Of a stretch of DNA of 64,000 bases, positions 54,956 to 64,000 are shown one piece after another (the first letter of the stretch is position 1; the number at the start of each line of letters is the position of its first letter). This DNA is from Escarpia spicata (Eukaryota > Annelida > Polychaeta > Sabellida > Siboglinidae), in NCBI GenBank assembly GCA_963995525.1, contig OZ023216.1:38270759-38334758 (forward strand). Direction: 5' to 3'. The notes beneath the pieces are model-generated. The model saw nothing but the letters and a program-made list of their open reading frames with translations. It was not told where the DNA came from and made no database searches. The translations under genes and the position numbers were made by a program.

Positions 54956-56220
54956 ATTTGAACACTGTCTGTTCTTCACCTATTATATTCGCTTTGTTTA
55001 GGTATGTGGTCAGTCTGGTGTTCTGAACAATCACTAAGAATTAATGAACACTTGTGCAGAATGTCACCCACTTGGCAGGTTTAATTGATCTATTCAGCAA
55101 TTATGACACTGCTTAGGCCTCACTCTGGACACTGTCACTCACAGTGTTGTGTGTTGTCTTAGTTGGTGCATTGAGCTAATCTACTTGACCATAAATCAGT
55201 GGTGGCTCTGGTTGTGTATTACACCCAGCTGTGGAGCTAAGGTTCTCTGCCTGCTATTGTTTGATGGAAACTGTGACTAATCTGTAATTGGTCACTGGCA
55301 GTAGCTTGTGTCAATTAAGCCACTAGACCCCTGTTAAACTGGACAGTTGCCTGTAGGTTTTAAACTGTGTCAAACAGTGAGTCTACCTTTTGCTCTCAGA
55401 TAATCTGTCCTCTTAGTTTTACACATGAAGACATAATCTGGCATAACTTGATAAGTCTTTGTAGCAGCACATTTGTACTTCCAGTGTATCATTGCAACAT
55501 AACATACATATTACATACTTGTGCCACATTTGAATGTTGTGCATGTAATATTTCCATGCAGTCCATTTGCATATATAATGTAAAACTTCAACAGCCGTTT
55601 TCTTCATTTTCACTTTTTGACCCCTACCATGTTCAATGCTCCATAACTTTGCAATTTTTGTAGCAGTCATATTTTTTTGAAACCGTGTAAAGCACCCTAC
55701 CAAACCTTTACAAGGATGTAAGAAAACAATGTTACAATTTTTCCAACTTATCACTCATTTGGTCAGCCGGGGTCACATATAGACGTACTTCACTTGGCCC
55801 ATTTTTTTAAAAGTTAACAGCACTTGACATGATGAAACCATGTGTGAGAATAACTATAGTACACAGTCATGGCCTAGAGAGTCAGGCACATTCAGTGGCA
55901 ATGCCAGCAACATGTGCATATTGGTAATATTTTACATATTTGCCAAAATTGTTATATTCACACTAACCCTCTCCCTGTCTGTTATCCCAGGGTAGTATCT
56001 AGTAGGTCAATGTGGTTAATAATTTAGGCAACTTAATTAAAACTAAAAGATTGCTTGCATGTGTTTCAATTCATCAAATCAAAGTTTTTATTTCATCGTG
56101 TCAATTCCACTTTAGCAAAATTGTGACAAAACATTGTTTGTGACATTCTTACACGGCGAGCCTGATATTGACCATATTGTATAACAATTTTATCAGTTAT
56201 GTTTATGACAAGGTTGAATG
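54956..56220. other. Intergenic stretch upstream of HAUS6
   Basis: No gene or clear repeat recognised. The HAUS6 promoter could be here or further upstream if a 5' UTR exon exists, since an acceptor-like TTTGCAG (56221-56227) directly precedes the coding start. Confidence 0.4.
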
Positions 56221-56231
56221 TTTGCAGAAAC

Positions 56232-56341
56232 ATGGACCCAGCAAATGCACTTAACACCAAACAGATCTTCTTTACCAATCTGTTGCTGCTGGGCTTTGAT
56301 CCAACAACAATGGAAAGAAAGTGGAGGATTCTTTTCAACAA
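56232..56341 (+). CDS. HAUS6: HAUS6 exon 1 (coding part)
   Basis: ATG at 56232 opens MDPANALNTKQIFFTNLLLL and GFDPTTMERKWRILFN. The donor is AACAA|GTAAGT, phase 2. An upstream AG (56226-56227) suggests the coding start lies at the 5' end of an internal exon with the 5' UTR elsewhere. Confidence 0.85.
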
Positions 56342-59300
56342 GTAAGTCAGCGTGAATTCCATCAACACAAGCTGTATGCTCCAAACCGTTTCAAGAATGA
56401 AAGGAAATGTGCCTGAATTAGTATTTTCAGGAACAAGACGTAATTAGAATTTAAAAAAATATCATACTTTTTTATGTTTAGCTCATGAATATCAAACATA
56501 TTTTAAAATTAATGTTTGTTTTTAAAGAATTGATTTTTACAATTAAAACCGTCAATGTTTTCCTGTTAAGAAAACTATGTTGTCAAGAAAAGATGATTGT
56601 TTTCTCAAAAATATGTTCTCACTACAACCATTTTGTATTCACTGTAACATGTAAATCCATTTATGTCAGGCCATGACAAACCTTTATGGTGGAACTCACC
56701 ACAGTGTTCTTTGTTTAAGTAGAGAATGTAGTTATAATGTTTCCTGAACATTTTACAAAGTACTGGTATTTATATAAATTGTATGTTCTTCTTTCAGAGA
56801 CATGTTTGATCTTCCAAACAAGAAAGCTTTTGAAGTAGTGATGTACTTCCTCTTTGAGAGGTTGAGCCCAACAAAATGCCGGAATGAGTTCAGGTAGGTT
56901 CATAACGGTGCTATTACATTTCCAATTCTGGAACCAATTCCACTGGTCCTAATAGTTTTTGTAGGTTATACATATGCGATTCTAAATTAAATGATGAACT
57001 TGTATAATTTAGCAAATTTTTTGCGAGATATTAGTTACGTATAACAAAATGAACACAAACAACATATACTAAAGGCCTTGCTCCATACTGTGTCAACAAT
57101 TGAGGGAAATTATTGGCAAAGTTTTAATAGATTATATGCATGTAAAAGCAGTGAAAACAATGAAGTTATTTTCAACAGCCAATATGCGCAAAGTATTGCT
57201 GGTTCAATACCAGAATTCTTCGATATCAATCGATACCAGAATTTTGTTCGATACTTACGTTGTAAGTCTAATTTACATATAGTATAGATCCCAATAGAAA
57301 CACACTATCCATCTAGACTAATGGCATAGAAGCACACACTGTTTTTCATTAGGGAAACATGTATAAAAATAGATTTTTCATGTGTGTGTGCCTTTAGTTG
57401 CAACATGTTGCATTCTTGCCATTTGTCGATGTTGTATCAGTCAGTTTGGTAGATGTGCATTGCTGACTATGTGTGTTTGAAAAGTGTTGCCTGGTACCGC
57501 TTTTAAGAAACAAGTATTCGTGCACCCAAGTCTTAGCACACGCTCTGAGCGTCTGTTGGGAACTATACAGTACACCTATTCAGTTTTCAACTTAACCATT
57601 GATACATACTAATTGATATAGTTATGCAAACAATGATTAATATGCAATTTTCATTTTATTTCAATAACCAAATAACAATTGTAAATTGTAATTGTTTAAT
57701 TCAAATTTATTAATGTTGTAAAAGTAATTGTAATGTAACATTAAAACAATACAGTATTACAGACGATAGCAATAGATTTACCTAGTAATAATAAATAAAT
57801 AAAACTGGTAGTAACATGGCGTACGTCACTTCTTGACGCTGTCGCCGCAGTAGACTCTGCAACCGATGGCGATTCACTTCGACTGTAATTACTACTAAAT
57901 GTCCATTGCTTGGTTTCTGACAAAAATGGTGATGGAACACGTCGGTCTCGTTGACGTTGTTGTTACTGTTAGTGTTACCACGACTTCCTTAAATCATCAT
58001 GTTTTGGTAGTCTCTTGGATGATGGACAGTGACATGTTTCGTCAAATTCGATGTATTTCCCCCACTTGTTTGGGGGTAGCGTTTCTGGCATAGTAAACAC
58101 TCTACAGTGTTTCCGTATTTGTTACAAAAACTGCCAAATTGGCGATGTGCGTTTTGATATTTTGTCGTTCATCTTGGTTGAGCGAGTACGGCAAACGGTG
58201 GCGCCATCAAACAGCAAAACATAGCGCCACCAAATGGAACCTGGGTAAACGAGTCTAGTGTGTCGCGCTTGAATAATTATTTATATTATTATATTAAACT
58301 AGATTCATGAATACTAATGCATGCAATAAACACTCTATAAAATTACTGGAATGTTGTGTGATTTTGGTACGCTGTAGAATGGGCAAGGTAAAGTGGTGAA
58401 GCAAACGGTAATGCCACCCAACGTCGTAACGAGGCTTGAATAATCGAGGCTAAGCTGAGATCGCACTGAAATAATTATTTGTATAGACTTTTCGAAACTG
58501 ACTCCACAATAAAGCTTTACAAAATCACTGAGATGTTACATTTTTTTATGTTTTTTGAAAAAGATCCACGCCTAAGCGGCCTAATACATACAACATAGTC
58601 AACCCTGTCAAGTTAGGAAGCGAAGCCCACAGCGGAGTAGCCGTACTTTTCGTACATCCGGCCATAACTTCGTCTTCGAAAATGATGTTACGTCTTCGCA
58701 TCGACGTCGAATGGACTCGATATCGAAGTATAGGTATCGACAAAGTATTGAAGGTATCGAAATATCGAAGGTATCGAAAGATCGATGGTATCAAAATATC
58801 GAAGGCATCGAACTGTGGCCGTTCGATACCAAAATATCAAAGTATCGCGATACCACGAAGTATCGGTATCGAACTTTCACAAGTATTGCGATACCAGCAC
58901 TAGCGCAAAGTCAAGTTATGTTTTACAACAAACACAATTCTCTTGTTCAATATATATAATGGCTTCTGGTGGAGTTGTAATTAGAATAGTGGCAGACTCT
59001 TACCAGTTATCTAATACCCGAAGAGAACTGTGAAAACAAAATCTGACCACATTAGTTTGTAATATAATTACCTGTTCTGTCACACAGTATGTTTCCTAGC
59101 GAACATCTTATTTTACATAAAAAAATTCAGCTGGAAATTAGTTGATGTTATTTCTGAATAAATGATAACTGGTGCTGTATGAAAGTGCCCTGATATGACA
59201 TGGTTTTTCCTGCAGGGATTGTTGGCCCGTCCATGACAAGAAGACAGAACATGAGTTCCGTAAAGTCTGCAATAATTGGTTGCTACAGATCAGTAAGGTG

Positions 59301-62300
59301 AGTTGGGTGGCCCATGTGTGTCCACTGTGACACTGACACACCTGTATGAGTGCTGACATCCGTCCTTCAGACCCGCAAATGAACATATTTGAATCAATGA
59401 ACCTTTAATTTCAACAGCAACAACAGACGTAATAAAGTAGCGAATTATTAAATTATAGATGTATGCAATTGTGGAAAAAGGACAAGAAGTGTAACACGTA
59501 TAATTACTTGCCCTGTTACATATAAAACCTCCATAATACTGTTCAACACAGTACAAATTAACGCATGAGGCATCACCTAGAATACAGAAGACATAATTAT
59601 CACGTCCAAATCGTGGCAGGCCATTCATAAAAAAGAAGTTAAAGTAATTATATAACCAGGGCCTCACCCAGGATCAAATTTTTGTCGGTCCTAGTTTCGA
59701 TATGCTACGAAGCACGGTCAGACATGCGATCGGACGCGTGATAGAACATATTGAACATTGAATGAGAATTCCTAATTTGTATATTTTTTGTTCAAAGCAC
59801 ATGGTTCACATTTTAATGCCACTTACAGTATAGCACATATAAGTTGTTTCATTAGAACAAACTATAACAAATTAGCAAACATTTAATGTGGAATCCCAAT
59901 TTTTATATACCATTAAAATGTATGTACACTGTATACAAATTGTATACAAGGTGTGTATAATGGACTGTGGAAGGTAATATTTGGAATTTTAAGCATTCAA
60001 TTTTTTTGTACAAGTACCATATCATAATATTAGAAATACTACAGTTCGATTTTGTTTAATTTCTAAAACAAAATATTAGATTGACATATATTCTTTTAAT
60101 AACAAAATAAGTAGCCAATGTTTGGAACCATAAGTTACAGTTATTAATTAAAACGTTGTGTATTTATGTTGCTGTGAATGTTTCAAACTGTAAATCGGTC
60201 AAAACATTCATTCATTTAATTAGCAAGCATAGCTCCATGCCCTTAGATCACCCAGCGGGCAACCTAACAACACACGACAAGCGGGACTCGCCACGGCAAC
60301 GCTAAAAATAGTGCAGATGTAACTAAATCTAACACAGAGATCGCAATCCTGTTCTAAAAAAGATGCAACATCGTTGAACAAAATCTAGTTTCCGCACTTG
60401 TAAATCATGTTCAATTATCACACAACATACATAATTTGAATAGTGGAAAACTGACAAATGGCATCAGTGATGCACGAAGTTGTATATTGGGCGATAACAT
60501 AGGTACACCGCATGTTTACACTTCAACTGATCGTAACTTTTGTTTCTCTTACGGCATCGATTTCATTTAACATCAGCAGGGAAGACCAACACATCTCCCC
60601 ATTGGTTGATTAAAAACCATACGATTCAAATATGTTTACAAGTGCGGGTTTTCAATTTACCCCGATCTGTGTTTACGAAAACTGTACCTTCACAACGCAT
60701 TGTTGGCATGACATTTTTGACGTGCATTTTCGTGCGACAAGTTCGTCAAATAAAGGAATACTTCTAAAAACTTTATACCATTGTAAAGAATGTTATGTTG
60801 TCGTTCCAATGATATTAAATATGTATTATTTAACGCGGACTGAATGATGTAAGGGCTGCGTGACCGGTGGCTTGTCATAGTTTTGCAACAGATTTGACCA
60901 GATCCAAAAGCTGCAGCGGCCGCTTTGGTAATGCTAGTCAGTCATTGTGATAGTCACTGTTGTCTAGTCTTGTTAGTGGTCGCCGGTGCCTTTGAAGAGG
61001 TTGCAATTATGTCTCGGAAATAGTTTTGGAACGGAAAGAGCGGGTTCTTCCCAGGCACTAATAATTACAGCAATACACTCAATTGGTGCCTGCTTAGTAT
61101 CACCCAATCAGTTCACTACACATTCCAATCGAGTCTCGTCGTAATCAACGAGTGCTTATTGCATCTCCCCGCCCTGATTATCTGGTCTACGCAAGTGTTG
61201 CCTGCTTTTCAAGCAGCCACAGCTAGCGGTTAGGTGACAATTACCCTAGCAAGTTGAGGCCTTAATTGGTTTCTGGCATGTGCCAGCAGCTGGCCAGGCG
61301 ATCAGGGTGGTCAATTTTCAGAACCAATTTCCGTAGATTTTATAACTGACTTCACAGCAGTTTCAATGATGTTGTAAAAATGGACGGATATGTAAGGGCC
61401 AGTCCGGAGGACCCGTCCACAATAAATTATAACCTGTCTAAAAATTTGATTTTCGAATTTTACCCATCTAAATGACAGGTGGATGGGTCTCTGGGTGAGG
61501 CCATGTATATAACCTTAACACCAGTAAAAAAGACCTACTCATTAAATACATAACTATTGAGTATATGATTACCTATGTCTGCAGGTTTGCCAGGAGTGTT
61601 CAACAAAATGCCTACCTGTTTTGATGCAAATGATTGCACAGAGCTCGAAAATATTCATGGGAGTTGCACTTTAGACAGATGATCTGTTATTTGCACTTGC
61701 AAAAATGCGTAACAATATGAAAAATCTATTTACATCCATTTAACATACAGTATGTACCCTAAAATAATTTTTTTTTAACCCTTAACCAACAGAGATTTTC
61801 AAAAAATTAAGGCGTTAGTTTTCTTCACAGAAATGTTATCACTCGAGATGCAAATCGTCTAGGAAGAATTTGTTTAGCATGCTCCTCCCACACACGCTAG
61901 CTCGATTACTGTTTGATGCCATTTCACAAATTTAGGGGTAATGCTTAATACCAAAATCTTGTAAAAGGTCAAAACATAAGAATATCCAAAACATAAGAAT
62001 ATCTCCAACGGCACATTCAGTGTAATTACAAACTTCATGTGGAGGGGCTAGGTGTGAGGTTCAACAACATAGGTTTCTGTTTTGAAATCATCCGTAACTG
62101 GTGTGTTTGTGTTTTGTAGGATGAACCTGACTCTCATCTCCCTCGCATCATTGCCTCTACCTTCTTTGCTCCGGGCGGAGCCAAGTTCTACCAACTCCTC
62201 TTCTCTCTCTCCAAGTTCATTCTCATCAAGGTGATGGCGCAAGAACACGGTGAGTATTACTATGGCAACCAAATGTGGTCGTGAAACTAGCACCAGTCAC

Positions 62301-63048
62301 TGTCTCTTGTTAGCTGAAATTACAATGGTATACTTTTATTTGTTCTGTTTTCGTAAAATTATTTATGAAATTAATCCAACATCTCTTGATAGTGATTTTG
62401 TGCTGCATTTAGTGTTACACAATATATAGTATCAGATGTATGACTTTCATTGAAGTGAAGTGAAGTTTATTTTTTTTAGATCATCATACATACATAGTAA
62501 AAGAAATTGCACATTGTATGATTTTCATTGTAACATTCTTAAAATGTAACTTCTAACATTATTTGTCAGGTATTTGTTTCAGTAACATGTTCACGTTATA
62601 AGCCTTTTTATTAGATAAATGTTTTCTAAAGGAAAACAGAAGAAGTATTTTACAAACGTTACAGACACTGTATCATGAATTGTGCCTTAGTAGTAGTACA
62701 ACTGTTTTTAAACAATAATGTAATACCCCTGAATGGATAAATGATTTGGTTTCTTCATTATGAATATTAAACATGATTACCTCACAAGAAACGTTGGTTC
62801 CGTGCAGTTAAAGTATACAAAATGGAACCAAAGTTTCTTGTGAGTTATTCAAGTTTAATAACATAATAATTGGCAGGTTTGAGACAGCGGGAGTTTCTGC
62901 GGCCTCCCGTTCTCACACCCGGCACCATCGAGATGAGTGTCGCTATGGAACGGGCACTAGAGTGTGCCACTATCCGCAGTCGTCGGGCGTTCGTGAAACA
63001 AGTGCAACAGACTGGTCTAGCACAGGAACAGTGGCACCAATGCGCTGG
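56232..63048 (+). CDS. HAUS6: HAUS augmin-like complex subunit 6, N-terminal five coding exons (partial gene)
   Basis: Exons 56232-56341, 56798-56893, 59216-59297, 62120-62249 and 62877-63048 join in frame (phases 2, 2, 0, 1, 2) to give 196 complete codons. The product matches the conserved N-terminal domain of HAUS6: LLLLGFDPTTM, MFDLPNKKAFEVVMYFLFER, CWPVHDKKTEHEFRKVCNNW, FFAPGGAKFYQLLFSLSKFI and a helical RSRRAFVKQVQQ segment. HAUS6 is a core subunit of augmin, which recruits gamma-tubulin complexes to spindle microtubules for branching nucleation. Vertebrate HAUS6 is several times longer, so most of the gene lies to the right of the window. All splice junctions are canonical. Confidence 0.9.
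56798..56893 (+). CDS. HAUS6: HAUS6 exon 2
   Basis: Acceptor TTCTTTCAG|A, donor TTCAG|GTAGGT, phases 2-2. It encodes DMFDLPNKKAFEVVMYFLFE, RLSPTKCRNEF. The MFD.....AF..V.YFLF block is the most recognisable HAUS6 signature. Confidence 0.9.
59216..59297 (+). CDS. HAUS6: HAUS6 exon 3
   Basis: Acceptor TTCCTGCAG|G, donor AGTAAG|GTGAGT, phases 2-0. It encodes DCWPVHDKKTEHEFRKVCNN, WLLQISK; CWP..D.K...EFRK.C is conserved in the family. Confidence 0.9.
59657..61505. mobile_element. hAT-like non-autonomous transposon in HAUS6 intron 3
   Basis: Inverted ends CAGGGCCTCACCCAG and (reverse) CATGGCCTCACCCAG match at 14 of 15 positions. They are flanked by a perfect 8-bp duplication TATATAAC (59649-59656 and 61506-61513). 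The CAGGG start and 8-bp target duplication are hAT hallmarks. 1849 bp. The longest internal frames are about 75 codons with no transposase motif. Confidence 0.9.
62120..62249 (+). CDS. HAUS6: HAUS6 exon 4
   Basis: Acceptor GTTTTGTAG|GAT, donor CACG|GTGAGT, phases 0-1. It encodes DEPDSHLPRIIASTFFAPGG, AKFYQLLFSLSKFILIKVMA. F.APGG.KF..L...... is diagnostic of HAUS6. Confidence 0.92.
62877..63048 (+). CDS. HAUS6: HAUS6 exon 5
   Basis: Acceptor ATTGGCAG|GT in phase 1. It encodes GLRQREFLRPPVLTPGTIEM and a charged helical segment to QWHQCAG. The donor is GCTGG|GTGGGT at 63048/63049, phase 2. The coding part continues outside the window. Confidence 0.8.
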
Positions 63049-64000
63049 GTGGGTATTGACAGAACTAAAACAATCTTACTAAATATATACCAAATCTGGT
63101 AATTTAATGGTGAAATTGTATGGTTTGTATTTGAAACGGTATCTCTTCTAACATTTTAATTGTCTAAGAGTGTCTTAATGGATCACTTTTTGAAACTATA
63201 TTTTGTCCGTAATCTGTTTAATTTGTAAGCAAGATTTGTTGCATGCACGATCATGAATGATTGCTTGTCAATGTAAATATCTCACTGCCTTCTCTTTTTA
63301 TATAAATGCCAAGGTTGTTTGTTTATTTTATGCTGTAGGAGACAATGCATTGAGTACACATTCTTAACCCTCAGAGTAGCCAGGGCCAAAATTCAGCTGA
63401 ACCGTACCTGCCTTTGTTGTAAAAAAAATTGTTTCCATCGCATGCAAATGACATGCAAACATTTGGTATCTATGGATAGCTGACAGATTTTTCGAGATTG
63501 TGTATATTTATTCATGAGCAGATTCAATGATAGCTATTCACAATCTAGCTTACAAAACATGTGATGCGGTTAACGCCCACATGTTGGTGATTTTACTACG
63601 TCCTCCTTACTGAATTTACGCGTTCATTCATATTCATAAGGTCTAGACCCCCGCACGCGAGGTATTGATGGAAAGCTCTGTCATTGGCCGATCTGCCAAA
63701 ATGACACCAGTGGGCTGACTTAATTCAGCGAATCAGAACCATGGTTTCAAATGTAGCGTCAACAGCCCTCCAAAGCGAAAATCGAAAACACAATGGCGGA
63801 GCGGTGTTCTGCAACTTATCCACTTCGAAAGTTTACTTCGGATTATCTCAAGTTTCTGCATCAGTATTTTGACAAAATGTCTGACAGTATTCATAAAGTT
63901 ATTATACTAGTTCAGATAGTTAGAACGACTTTGGCATATTTTTTATGAGAAAAATTAATCAAATTAGCAGCGCGATGTTTCTCTGGGCGAGTGCGTGGGT
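63049..64000 (+). other. HAUS6: HAUS6 intron 5 (runs to the window edge)
   Basis: No further exon with compatible phase and HAUS6-like sequence was recognised before base 64000. Confidence 0.5.

Noticed and set aside
56093..56384. Minus-strand ORFs across HAUS6 exon 1
   Set aside because: Antisense shadows of the coding exon and its flanks.
58682..58903. Repetitive YRYR/KYRYRS frames near 58700-58900
   Set aside because: They come from imperfect TATCGA/GTATCGAA repeats in HAUS6 intron 2, not from a protein family.

Overview
This is a metazoan genomic window. Coding regions are split by GT-AG introns, microsatellites are long, and many decayed retroelements and DNA transposons are present. 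There are no operons, and no prokaryotic or organellar signals. The gene content (an EMI/EGF secreted protein, TEX30, HAUS6), the transposon mix (Ty3/gypsy, RTE-type and CR1/L2-type LINEs, tRNA-derived SINEs, hAT, TTAA-target and pogo-like DNA elements) and very long CA/CT arrays fit a marine invertebrate such as a mollusc or a lancelet-like animal. The sequence alone does not settle the phylum. One 200-base assembly gap lies at 22761-22960.

From left to right: (1) 1-1838 holds the 3' end of a type I membrane-protein gene, with a Ser/Thr-rich repeat stalk, one transmembrane helix and a cytoplasmic tail with PPPY and ITIM-like motifs. (2) 1839-11460 is a repeat-rich intergenic stretch with LINE tails, dispersed repeats and CA arrays. 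(3) 11463-21499 is a nine-exon gene that I assembled from splice sites. All exon phases fit, and it predicts 379 residues: signal peptide, EMI-like module, five EGF-like modules (one per phase 1-1 exon), a short Ser/Thr stalk and a C-terminal hydrophobic tail that may be a GPI-anchor signal. (4) 21500-26860 holds a 600-bp CT array, a broken duplicate of a TEX30 exon at the edge of the gap, LINE pieces and a 36-bp minisatellite. (5) 26890-32540 is the TEX30-like alpha/beta-hydrolase locus. Two coding exons are clear, an inverted partial copy of the first lies between them, and three DNA transposons plus a SINE sit in the intron. (6) 32541-56200 is a transposon graveyard with a second TIR element, a decayed Ty3/gypsy element, and an RTE-type LINE split by a recent, nearly intact Ty3/gypsy element. 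(7) 56232-63048 carries the first five coding exons of HAUS6 (augmin complex), with a hAT-like element in intron 3; the gene runs off the right edge.

The host genes are not obviously linked in function. The first two may be tandem relatives (both have Ser/Thr-rich membrane-proximal stalks), TEX30 is a predicted hydrolase, and HAUS6 acts at the mitotic spindle. The strongest observations are the complete EMI/EGF gene model, the nested retrotransposon insertion with a readable target duplication, four DNA-transposon families whose ends and target duplications can be read directly, and repeated partial duplication of TEX30 exons.
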